From positions 1-12,598 of the forward strand of contig UROX01000064.1 of assembly GCA_900549685.1 (NCBI GenBank): a stretch of 12,598 nt of DNA, in the 5' to 3' direction. The notes beneath the pieces were generated by a model. It searched no databases, had not been told where the DNA came from, and saw nothing but the letters and a program-made list of their open reading frames with translations. This document shows, one piece after another, positions 1 to 6,222 of this stretch. Made by a program: the position numbers and the translations under genes. How positions within the stretch are numbered: position 1 is the stretch's first letter; the number at the start of each line of letters is the position of its first letter. This DNA is from an uncultured Alistipes sp. GTDB taxonomy: Bacteria > Bacteroidota > Bacteroidia > Bacteroidales > Rikenellaceae.

Positions 1-2
1 GA

Positions 3-19
3 TCGGGACCGCAGCCCGA
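3..19 (-). terminator. Possible terminator hairpin after rho
   Basis: TCGGG (3-7) and CCCGA (15-19) form a 5-bp inverted repeat with a 7-nt loop, starting about 10 nt after the rho stop codon in the direction of rho transcription. The window ends too soon to show whether a T-run follows, so this is only a candidate. Confidence 0.25.
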
Positions 20-29
20 ACCGATGATG

Positions 30-1817
30 CTATTGATTCATCGTGATGAGCAATTCCTCGTTCGCGCGTGTCGATTCCATGTGTTTCTTGATGACTTCCA
101 TCGCCTCGACCGAATTCATGTCGGAAAGATAACGGCGCAGGATCCATATCTTCTGAAGCACCTCCTTGCTCAGTAGCAAATCCTCCCGACGCGTACCCGA
201 AGCGACGATATCCACCGCCGGGTAGATCCGCTTGTTGGCGAGTTTGCGGTCGAGCTGCAGCTCCATGTTGCCCGTACCCTTGAACTCTTCGAAAATCACT
301 TCGTCCATCTTCGACCCCGTGTCGATGAGCGCCGTTGCGATGATGGTCAGCGAACCGCGCTCCTCCGTATTGCGGGCCGCACCGAAAAAGCGCTTGGGTT
401 TGTGCAGCGCGTTGGCATCCACACCGCCCGAGAGCACCTTGCCCGAAGCGGGCTGCACGGTATTGTAGGCACGGGCCAGCCGCGTGATCGAGTCGAGCAG
501 GATCACGACGTCATGGCCGCATTCGACCATGCGCTTGGCCTTCTCGAGCACCATTTCGGCCACCTTGACGTGACGGGCGGCCTGTTCGTCGAACGTCGAG
601 GCCACGACCTCGGCCTTCACGTTGCGGGCCATCTCGGTCACCTCCTCGGGACGCTCGTCGATGAGCAACACGATCAGATACACTTCCGGATGGTTGTCGG
701 CGATGGCATTGGCGATGGACTGCAACAGCATCGTCTTACCCGTCTTGGGTTGAGCGACGATCAGTCCCCGCTGTCCTTTGCCGATGGGCGAGAACAGGTC
801 GATCACGCGCGAGGGCAGGTTGTTGTGCCCGTTCCCCGTCAGATTGAACTTCTCGGACGGAAAGAGCGGCGTCATAAACTCGAACTGCACCCGGTCGCGC
901 ACCTCGTCCGGACTCAGCCCGTTGATGCGGCTGACCTTGACGAGCGGAAAATATTTCTCGCCTTCCTTGGGCGGACGGATGGCTCCCTGCACGGTATCGC
1001 CGACTTTCAGGCCGAACAGCTTGATCTGGGAAGGCGACACGTAAATATCGTCCGGAGAGTTCAGGTAATTGTAATCGGTCGAACGCAGGAAACCGTACCC
1101 GTCGGGCATGATCTCCAGCACGCCTTCGCCTTCGACGATTCCCAGAAAATCCTCCTTGGGTTCCTTTTTCGAAGACACGGCACGAACTTCGAATTCCGGA
1201 GCTTTCTCCTGCACGGACTCCGCCGAAGGCTCTGCGGCGGGAAACGCCGCCTCGGGAACCGACACCGTATCCGGACGGGCGGACACACCCTCGGCTCCGG
1301 ATACCGCATCGTCCGCAGGGAACGTACTCTTGCCGTTTTTACCGTTGTAGGCTATTCTTTCCCGTTTCTTGCCCTTTCCCTGGCGGTTGTTGTTTTTCTC
1401 GGGACTGGCCGTATAACTGGGAACCGACGCCTCGCGTACTTGTTCCGGACGCGCATCGATCCGAAATGGTTTTTCTTCCCTCTCCGCAGGCACATGCTCC
1501 GGATCGGATTCTGGCGCCGCAACTTCGGCAACGGGCTGCGCTGCCGGCCCGGAATCGCCGACCTTGACGTATCCCGCTTTGGGACGCCGGCCCCGCCTCT
1601 TCTTCTCGGGCTGTTCGGCCGGCAGCTCGTCCGCCGAGGGAGCCGTTGCGGAGGAAGACGCGGACGCCGCAACGCTGCTCGCGCCGTTCTGCGAAGAGAG
1701 TTCTATGATTTTGTCGAAAAGATCCTGTTTGCGCATCTGGGCTTTGATACCCAACGTCCTGCCTATTTCGCGCAATTCGAGAAGACTTTTCCCCTTCAAT
1801 GTTTCGGGATCGTACAT
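30..1817 (-). CDS. rho: Transcription termination factor Rho with long disordered insertion
   Basis: This is the ATP-dependent hexameric RNA helicase that ends transcription at C-rich, unstructured RNA. Of 595 residues, 1-43 form the N-terminal SAP-like helical domain. Residues 44-220 are a low-complexity linker rich in Ala, Pro, Glu and Ser, with basic patches including RGRRPK near residue 75. Residues 223-296 are the cold-shock-like RNA-binding domain (DGYGFLRS). The rest is the RecA-type motor: Walker A AQPKTGKT at 355-362 (Lys361), Walker B VVILLD ending at Asp442, then the Q-loop (SGGVDANALHKPKRFFGAARN region) and R-loop (GTGNMELQL). E. coli Rho has 419 residues; the excess is almost all linker. 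Such insertions are usual in Bacteroidota Rho. The start is the only ATG in frame with the conserved N-terminal domain and has no Shine-Dalgarno sequence. Its own promoter lies directly upstream, so it need not depend on kdsB transcription. Confidence 0.98.
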   Translation of the reverse strand: MYDPETLKGKSLLELREIGRTLGIKAQMRKQDLFDKIIELSSQNGASSVAASASSSATAPSADELPAEQPEKKRRGRRPKAGYVKVGDSGPAAQPVAEVAAPESDPEHVPAEREEKPFRIDARPEQVREASVPSYTASPEKNNNRQGKGKKRERIAYNGKNGKSTFPADDAVSGAEGVSARPDTVSVPEAAFPAAEPSAESVQEKAPEFEVRAVSSKKEPKEDFLGIVEGEGVLEIMPDGYGFLRSTDYNYLNSPDDIYVSPSQIKLFGLKVGDTVQGAIRPPKEGEKYFPLVKVSRINGLSPDEVRDRVQFEFMTPLFPSEKFNLTGNGHNNLPSRVIDLFSPIGKGQRGLIVAQPKTGKTMLLQSIANAIADNHPEVYLIVLLIDERPEEVTEMARNVKAEVVASTFDEQAARHVKVAEMVLEKAKRMVECGHDVVILLDSITRLARAYNTVQPASGKVLSGGVDANALHKPKRFFGAARNTEERGSLTIIATALIDTGSKMDEVIFEEFKGTGNMELQLDRKLANKRIYPAVDIVASGTRREDLLLSKEVLQKIWILRRYLSDMNSVEAMEVIKKHMESTRANEELLITMNQ

Positions 1818-1845
1818 ATCATATTCTTTATCAAGTGATTTTGTC

Positions 1846-1861
1846 GTATCCGGACGGATAC
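1846..1861 (-). other. Hairpin in the rho leader RNA
   Basis: GTATCC (1846-1851) and GGATAC (1856-1861) are perfect 6-bp arms around a 4-nt loop. They lie between the predicted rho transcription start (about 1876) and the rho start codon. In E. coli rho is autoregulated through its leader; whether this hairpin has such a role here is inference. No T-run follows, so it is not a standard intrinsic terminator. Confidence 0.4.
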
Positions 1862-1882
1862 TTCGGATCGGTAACGTTTCTA

Positions 1883-1913
1883 CAAATGTAACCGTTTTTA
1901 CCGAAACCGCAAA
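1883..1913 (-). promoter_or_regulatory. Bacteroidota-type promoter of rho
   Basis: Read on the minus strand, TTTG (1913-1910) is followed by 19 nt and then TACATTTG (1890-1883). This matches the Bacteroidota sigma-ABfr consensus TTTG-N19-21-TAnnTTTG perfectly at both elements. The predicted start site is near 1876, giving a leader of about 59 nt. The -33 element lies 10 nt past the kdsB stop codon, so rho has a dedicated promoter even though kdsB is upstream on the same strand. Confidence 0.75.
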
Positions 1914-1923
1914 ATCGCTGCCA

Positions 1924-2682
1924 TTATTTCAGTCTCCCGCGGGCGAAAGCGACGGCGGCCTCCAAATCCTGCGGCGTATCGATGGCCAGACTCTCGGAAC
2001 GCGTCTCCGCCACACGGATGCGGAAACCGTTTTCCAGCCAGCGGAGCTGCTCAAGCGACTCGCATTTCTCGAGCGTACCCTGCGGCAGCTCGGTAATGCG
2101 CCGGAGCACCTCGCTGCGATAGGCATACAGACCGATATGTTTGAGAAAAGGGTAGGTCCCCTGCCACTGTTCGGGTTCGGCACCCCGAAGATAAGGAATC
2201 GCCGACCGGCTGAAGTACAGCGCGTAACCGTCGGCCGAAAGCACCACTTTCGGAGAATTGGGATTGAAGATATCCTCTCCCGGGCCGAACGGCTTGACCA
2301 GCGTGGCGATGTCCGTAGCCGGATCGTCGAAACATTTCGCAATAAGCTTCAGTTGTTCCTCGGCGATAAACGGCTCGTCGCCCTGAATATTGACCACTAC
2401 GTCGAACTTTTCTCCGGTCGCCGCTTCGACCTTGTCGAGCGCCTCGCGGCAACGGTCCGTACCGCTGCGGTGCTCGGTCGAAGTCATCACCGCTCGGGCG
2501 CCGAATCCGCGGACGGCGGCCTCGATCCGCGCATCGTCCGTGGCCACATAACAGCGATCGAACGCCGCCGCGCCTTTTTCATAAACATACTGGATCATCG
2601 GTTTACCCAGAATATCCGCCAACGGCTTGCCGGGAAAACGCGTCGATGCGTAGCGAGCCGGAATGAGTGCAAGAAATTTCAT
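1924..2682 (-). CDS. kdsB: 3-deoxy-manno-octulosonate cytidylyltransferase (CMP-Kdo synthetase)
   Basis: Activates Kdo with CTP to CMP-Kdo and diphosphate, the step that supplies Kdo for the lipid A inner core; a cytoplasmic enzyme. The 252 residues match the family length. The N-terminal nucleotide-binding motif IPARYASTRFPGKPL is at 7-21, followed by VATDD, the STEHRSGTDR substrate loop, and VVNIQGDEP with metal-ligand Asp102. KHIGLYAYR and the second metal Asp (AIDTPQDLE, Asp235) complete the active site. The ATG at 2682 fits the usual KdsB N-terminus exactly. It is followed by rho on the same strand, but rho has its own promoter. Divergent from the acyl-CoA reductase unit. Its presence shows a Gram-negative envelope. 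Confidence 0.97.
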   Translation of the reverse strand: MKFLALIPARYASTRFPGKPLADILGKPMIQYVYEKGAAAFDRCYVATDDARIEAAVRGFGARAVMTSTEHRSGTDRCREALDKVEAATGEKFDVVVNIQGDEPFIAEEQLKLIAKCFDDPATDIATLVKPFGPGEDIFNPNSPKVVLSADGYALYFSRSAIPYLRGAEPEQWQGTYPFLKHIGLYAYRSEVLRRITELPQGTLEKCESLEQLRWLENGFRIRVAETRSESLAIDTPQDLEAAVAFARGRLK

Positions 2683-2703
2683 CGTAATTCACTGTCGTTT
2701 GAA

Positions 2704-2726
2704 CGGTCCGACAACGTGTCCGACCG
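2704..2726 (-). other. Hairpin in the kdsB leader RNA
   Basis: CGGTC (2704-2708) pairs with GACCG (2722-2726) and GACA (2710-2713) with TGTC (2717-2720), interrupted by one mismatch, around a 3-nt loop. The stem lies between the predicted kdsB promoter and its start codon, 21 nt upstream of the ATG. No T-run follows. It may affect mRNA stability or translation, but no function is shown. Confidence 0.4.
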
Positions 2727-2739
2727 CAGGAAAACGACA

Positions 2740-2747
2740 CAAAGGTA
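2740..2747 (-). promoter_or_regulatory. Predicted -7 box of the kdsB promoter
   Basis: Minus-strand TACCTTTG fits TAnnTTTG perfectly. No TTG is present 19-21 nt upstream, so the -33 element is weak. The box lies inside an inverted repeat, AAAGGT-A-ACCTTT (2741-2753), which could be coincidental or a repressor site. The predicted leader is about 50 nt. Confidence 0.55.
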
Positions 2748-2918
2748 ACCTTTTTACGCGACTATCGTTCCCTTCGCTGCCCGTGCCGACGCGCTTTCCG
2801 ATGCACCATTCCCGCAGACGGGTCGGCCCGACGTACGACGACGGCGCGAGCACAGTGCCGCACAGGAAAATTCCGGTTCCCGGGCACCGGTATCTTTCAT
2901 TATGACCTTCCTTTTTCG

Positions 2919-2926
2919 TAATTTTG
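2919..2926 (+). promoter_or_regulatory. Predicted -7 box of the acyl-CoA reductase unit
   Basis: TAATTTTG fits TAnnTTTG perfectly; a weak -33 match TTTC lies 20 nt upstream (2895-2898). The box ends only 10 nt before the ATG at 2937, so the transcript would have a leader of about 3-6 nt, almost leaderless. The rest of 2748-2918 holds no supported gene. Confidence 0.5.
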
Positions 2927-2936
2927 CGTCCGGACC

Positions 2937-3995
2937 ATGGAAACGAATTACCGCATAGAACTTTTCGTCCGTCTCGGCGAAACGCTCCGCAAACGACTCT
3001 GCGACAGAAGCGCGGAGGAGATCATCGCGCAAAGCACGGAACAGAATCCGTGGTTCACGCCGGAAGACGTCTCCGGAGCGATCCGCGCGATCTGCTCGGA
3101 CATGCTGCGTCGGGAAACGCTCGAACGCTGGATCGCCCGCTATACGCGCCCGGAAGGATTCGCTGCCCGGAGGATAGGGCTCGTCACGGCGGGCAATCTT
3201 CCGCTGGTCGGTTTCGCCGATCTGATGTACGTGCTCGTCTGCGGCCATACCTGTCTGCTCAAACCCTCGTCGAAAGACCGTGTTCTGACCGACTGGATCG
3301 TCTCGCTGCTTCGGCAGATCGATCCGTCGATCGACATCCGGCCGCTGGAAAACGAACGGCCCGACGCCCTGATCGCCACCGGCAGCAACATGACCCGGCT
3401 GCATTTCGAATCGGCCTACCCTGGCATTCCGAAACTGCTGCGGGGGAGCCGCAACAGCGTAGCCGTATTGCGAGGCGACGAAAGCGACGAAGAATTCGAA
3501 AGACTCTCCGAAGATATTTTTCTGTATTCGGGTATGGGATGCCGCAGCGTCGGCCGCATTTTCATTCCTTCCGACTACGACCTCTCCCGGCTACGCGACC
3601 GGTTGATGCGATACGGAGCGCCGTCGCCGGGCTACCGGAACGCCTACCGACAGGCCAGGGCGCTGCGGGTCATGTCCGGGCGACGGTTCACGGACGGAGG
3701 TTTCTTCCTGCTCGAAGAGGGCAGGGACGAAATCCCCTGTACCGGAACGATCGTATGCACGCGCTACGAAAACCTCGCCGAAGCCGAACGATGGATTGCG
3801 GACAACGACTCGCGTCTCCAGTGCGTCGCCGCCGCGCGGCACACGCTCCGCCATCCGCGGCGGGTCGATTTCGGCCAGGCGCAACACCCCGGTCCCGAAG
3901 ACTATGCGGACGGCATCGACGTCATGGAATTCCTGCTCCGGATGGACGACCGTCCGCACCGGACATCACTCCCGATAACACCGGACCTGCCATGA
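2937..3995 (+). CDS. LuxC-like acyl-CoA reductase family protein
   Basis: This 352-residue protein belongs to the Bacteroidota branch of the LuxC/acyl-CoA reductase family, an aldehyde-dehydrogenase-like fold that in luminous bacteria reduces acyl groups to aldehydes with NADPH through an acyl-cysteine intermediate. Visible landmarks are TAGNLPLVGF (nucleotide site, Gly86-Asn87), GHTCLLKPSSKD, the ATGSNMT motif around Asn151, NSVAVLRGDES, and YSGMGCRSVGRIFIP with the likely catalytic Cys202. The family role in non-luminous Bacteroidota is not established. In related genomes it often sits near ferredoxin or serC genes, not seen here. The start at 2937 is the only Met before the conserved region. 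The stop codon overlaps the next start by ATGA, so the two genes are probably translationally coupled. There is no signal peptide, so it should be cytoplasmic. Confidence 0.85.
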   Translation: METNYRIELFVRLGETLRKRLCDRSAEEIIAQSTEQNPWFTPEDVSGAIRAICSDMLRRETLERWIARYTRPEGFAARRIGLVTAGNLPLVGFADLMYVLVCGHTCLLKPSSKDRVLTDWIVSLLRQIDPSIDIRPLENERPDALIATGSNMTRLHFESAYPGIPKLLRGSRNSVAVLRGDESDEEFERLSEDIFLYSGMGCRSVGRIFIPSDYDLSRLRDRLMRYGAPSPGYRNAYRQARALRVMSGRRFTDGGFFLLEEGRDEIPCTGTIVCTRYENLAEAERWIADNDSRLQCVAAARHTLRHPRRVDFGQAQHPGPEDYADGIDVMEFLLRMDDRPHRTSLPITPDLP

Positions 3996-4561
3996 ACACA
4001 GAATCTTTCGTCACCGAAAAAGAGAATTTCGCGGGACAGCGCCTGCCCCGCAGGGAATACACCGACCGTATTTTCCGCCACTGCAATTTCGCCGGAGCGG
4101 ATCTGACCGGATGCACGTTCTTCGAATGCAGGTTCGAACACTGCGACCTGAGTTCGGTCCGGTGGACGGACGTGACGCTGCGGGACGTCTCGTTCACGGA
4201 CTGCAAACTGCTCGGCGCCTCGTTCGGCGACTGCAACCCGTTCCTCTGGTCAGCGTCCTTCGAGGAGTGCCGGATGGACTTCGCGTCGCTGAACGGGATG
4301 AAACTCCGGAAACAGCGGTTCGTCCGCTGTCGCCTGCAACAGGCCGACTTCTCGAACGCCGATCTCGAAGGAGCCGTTTTCGAGGCATGCGATCTCTCCG
4401 GAGCGATATTCGAGAACTGCATGCTCGAGAAAGCCGATTTCACCACAGCCTCCGGTTACGACTTCGATCTGCACGCCAACCGCATCCGCAAAGCCCGGTT
4501 TTCGCTCCTCGGCATCCGGGAACAGCTCGAACATCGCTACGGAATCGTCATCGAACCGTAA
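3992..4561 (+). CDS. Pentapeptide-repeat protein (McbG/Qnr-like)
   Basis: A 189-residue protein made almost wholly of pentapeptide repeats with a central Leu/Phe every five residues (CNFAG ADLTG CTFFE CRFEH and so on, about residues 30-155). This pattern builds a right-handed quadrilateral beta-helix. A short break at CNPFLWSASFEE and a C-terminal segment (RIRKARFSLLGIREQLEHRYG) match a widespread Bacteroidota family. The closest well-known relatives are McbG and Qnr, which mimic DNA and protect gyrase, but the chromosomal Bacteroidota members have no proven function and quinolone resistance should not be assumed. The start ATG lies inside the stop of the upstream acyl-CoA reductase (ATGA, 4-nt overlap). 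A reading frame open much further upstream (from 2924) lies antiphase within that gene and is not its true N-terminus. Confidence 0.9.
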   Translation: MNTESFVTEKENFAGQRLPRREYTDRIFRHCNFAGADLTGCTFFECRFEHCDLSSVRWTDVTLRDVSFTDCKLLGASFGDCNPFLWSASFEECRMDFASLNGMKLRKQRFVRCRLQQADFSNADLEGAVFEACDLSGAIFENCMLEKADFTTASGYDFDLHANRIRKARFSLLGIREQLEHRYGIVIEP

Positions 4562-4606
4562 CACATAACGTATTTCCCTCCGACCCTGCGTATCCTCAAC
4601 TACGTT

Positions 4607-4650
4607 TCGGGGATTCCGCCCCGACAAAACCGAACGGGGTTGCTTTTGTT
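4607..4650 (+). terminator. Candidate terminator with two mutually exclusive stems
   Basis: Segment TCGGGG (4607-4612) pairs perfectly with CCCCGA (4619-4624). The CCCCG of that second segment (4619-4623) can instead pair with CGGGG (4635-4639), which is followed by the T-rich TTGCTTTTGTT (4640-4650). The second fold resembles an intrinsic terminator for the acyl-CoA reductase/pentapeptide unit, ending about 80 nt past its stop. The stem is only 5 bp with an 11-nt loop, so confidence is modest. Confidence 0.4.
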
Positions 4651-4738
4651 CCCGGCTCATTCGTATCTTCAATGCAATCGAGACGATCCCATCGATTACA
4701 AGTGAATCAAACAAATTCAAATAAAAAGTCCTCTAAAC

Positions 4739-4780
4739 AATCCGGCGAGGCCGCTCAACGAAAAGCAGCCCCGCCGGATT
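4739..4780. terminator. Long hairpin between convergent units
   Basis: AATCCGGCG (4739-4747) and CGCCGGATT (4772-4780) are perfect 9-bp arms. Inside them GGC/GCC (4749-4751, 4768-4770) and GCT/AGC (4753-4755, 4764-4766) continue the stem across single mismatches to an 8-nt loop. It begins about 20 nt after the flavin reductase stop on the minus strand and is also downstream of the plus-strand pentapeptide gene. The flanks are only moderately T-rich (ATTGTTT on the minus strand), so it is probably a bidirectional terminator or mRNA-stabilising hairpin. The rest of 4562-4801 holds no supported gene. Confidence 0.55.
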
Positions 4781-4801
4781 ATCTAAATATCCTTCACTCC
4801 G

Positions 4802-5365
4802 TCACATGCGTGTTTTTCCATCGTGAAATGCCTTACCGACAATATCGCCGAGCATGCGATAGGAACGGGATGCCGAATCGTAAGAAATGGGGCGCAACTT
4901 TCCCAAATCCACATTGCCTCGTACGTCCAAGATCGATTCGTCTGCCTGCACGTTCACGACCTCGCCGACAACGTGCATTTCGCCCAGTGCTTCCCTCATT
5001 TCCACGACCTTGCATTCAAGCGTCAAAGGGTATTCGTCAATAACGGGCGCATCGACAAATTCGCTACGGGTAACGTGTACTCCGGCTTTTTCGATTTTGT
5101 TCTCCTTATGTCCTGATACAAGACCGAAATAGTCGGACAATACCAGCGTATCGACAGTGGCGATGCTTAACGTAAACGCCTTGGAATGTTCCAGATTCTC
5201 GGTGGTTTTGTGCCTGAGCGAGAGATTCAGCGCGACGTGGTGATAGCCGCACTGGCCGCCCCAGGCCACATTCATGGCATCGGGCGTACCGTTTTTATCG
5301 TAAGTCGCCACGATCAATACGGGTAGCGGAGCGACTACGGGAGTGTTTCCTAAATTCTTTTTCAT
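4802..5365 (-). CDS. Flavin reductase family protein (FMN-binding split barrel)
   Basis: A 187-residue protein of the flavin-reductase-like family, which binds FMN and uses NAD(P)H to reduce free flavin or acts as a flavoprotein oxidoreductase. Landmarks are the N-terminal MKKNLGNTPVVAPLPVLIVA, TPDAMNVAWGGQCG, HKTTENL and AFTLSIA, then SDYFGLVSG, FVDAPVIDEYPLTLEC (ligand contacts in this family) and KLRPISYD near the C-terminus. A longer reading starting at 5407 was rejected: the MKKNLG start matches the family, and GGAGG lies 7 nt upstream of it. It is the last gene of a minus-strand operon, 4 nt after the aldo/keto reductase stop. It may feed reduced FMN to partner enzymes, though the flavodoxin in this operon carries an export signal and so may not be a direct partner (inference). 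Confidence 0.92.
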   Translation of the reverse strand: MKKNLGNTPVVAPLPVLIVATYDKNGTPDAMNVAWGGQCGYHHVALNLSLRHKTTENLEHSKAFTLSIATVDTLVLSDYFGLVSGHKENKIEKAGVHVTRSEFVDAPVIDEYPLTLECKVVEMREALGEMHVVGEVVNVQADESILDVRGNVDLGKLRPISYDSASRSYRMLGDIVGKAFHDGKTRM

Positions 5366-5369
5366 CGCA

Positions 5370-6209
5370 CTACCTCCATCCCATGAACATACGCGTCGTT
5401 TCGGCATCGTGATGGTCGAAAAAGAGGCTGCGGCCCGTGTCGAGCGTGGCGATGGCGGCCATATCCTCGTCCGTCAGCCTGAAATCGAAAATGTCGATGT
5501 TCTGCTGCATCCGTTCGATGTGGGTCGATTTCGGGATGATAATGACGCCGCGCTGGATCAGCCATCGCAGAGCGACCTGCGCCACGCTCTTGCCGTATTT
5601 GGCACCGATGCCCGCGAGTGTTTCGTTCGTGAAGAAACCGTTGCGTCCCTCGGCCAGCGGTCCCCACGACATGATGCGCGTACCGAACTCCTCCATGATC
5701 CGTTGCGGCTCGACCTGCTGGTCGAAAACATGGGTCTCCACCTGATTGACGGCAGGGACGATCTCCGCGTTGCTGGCCAGATCGATGAAGTGGTCGGGGT
5801 AAAAGTTCGACACGCCGATGGCGCGCAGCTTTCCCTCCTTGTACGCCTCCTCCAGTGCGCGATAGGCCCCGTAACGGTCGCAGAAGGGCTGATGGAGCAA
5901 CATCAGGTCGATGTAGTCGGTCTGCAACTTGCGCAGGCTCTCGTCGATGGAGGCTTTCGCTTTCTCGTAACCGTAGTTGGAAATCCACACTTTCGAGACA
6001 AGGAAAATCTCCCGGCGGTCGATACCGCTGCGGCGGACGGCATTGCCCACGCCCTCCTCGTTGTGGTAGGCCTGCGCCGTGTCGATCATGCGGTAGCCGA
6101 CGCTCAGGGCGTCCGTCACGCACCGTTCGCATTCGGCAGGCGTTACCTGGTAGACGCCGTAGCCCATCCGGGGCATCTCGACGCCGTTGTTCAATCTTAC
6201 AGTTTCCAT
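5370..6209 (-). CDS. Aldo/keto reductase (2,5-diketo-gluconate reductase type)
   Basis: A 279-residue NADPH-dependent carbonyl reductase of the AKR5-like group, the family of DkgA/DkgB and methylglyoxal reductases. It has the TIM-barrel signature with the full catalytic tetrad: Asp43 and Tyr48 (MIDTAQAYHNEEGVG), Lys73 (LVSKVW) and His106 (LLHQP). The AIGVSNF segment and the C-terminal IIIPKSTHIERMQQN NADPH loop are intact. No signal peptide, so cytoplasmic, unlike its paralogue at 7227. The gene starts 13 nt after the flavodoxin stop and ends 4 nt before the flavin reductase, so it is the middle gene of a three-gene operon. Its last codons carry the ribosome-binding site of the next gene. The true substrate is unknown; small aldehydes and ketones are usual for the family. 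Confidence 0.95.
   Translation of the reverse strand: METVRLNNGVEMPRMGYGVYQVTPAECERCVTDALSVGYRMIDTAQAYHNEEGVGNAVRRSGIDRREIFLVSKVWISNYGYEKAKASIDESLRKLQTDYIDLMLLHQPFCDRYGAYRALEEAYKEGKLRAIGVSNFYPDHFIDLASNAEIVPAVNQVETHVFDQQVEPQRIMEEFGTRIMSWGPLAEGRNGFFTNETLAGIGAKYGKSVAQVALRWLIQRGVIIIPKSTHIERMQQNIDIFDFRLTDEDMAAIATLDTGRSLFFDHHDAETTRMFMGWR
5373..5377 (-). promoter_or_regulatory. Shine-Dalgarno sequence of the flavin reductase inside the aldo/keto reductase end
   Basis: Minus-strand GGAGG lies 7 nt before the ATG at 5365 and encodes part of the final Trp-Arg codons before the TAG stop of the upstream gene. It decides the start of the flavin reductase. Strong SD sequences are rare in this phylum, so it stands out, and it suggests reinitiation by ribosomes finishing the aldo/keto reductase. 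Confidence 0.6.
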
Positions 6210-6222
6210 ACTTTCCGTTCGT

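Noticed and set aside
402..1838. Long plus-strand frame (478 codons) opposite rho
   Set aside because: It is the antisense shadow of rho in GC-rich DNA, its product has no recognisable motif and is rich in His, Arg and Leu as antisense translations often are.
2754..3404. Minus-strand frame of 216 codons
   Set aside because: Most of it is antisense to the acyl-CoA reductase and it covers that gene's promoter; no motif seen.
2924..3991. N-terminal 356-codon extension of the pentapeptide gene
   Set aside because: The extension runs out of phase through the acyl-CoA reductase gene and is Arg-rich without repeats. The family start and the ATGA overlap place the true start at 3992.
5366..5407. 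Longer flavin reductase start at 5407
   Set aside because: It would add 14 residues lying inside the upstream AKR gene, while MKKNLG at 5365 fits the family and has GGAGG at the right distance.
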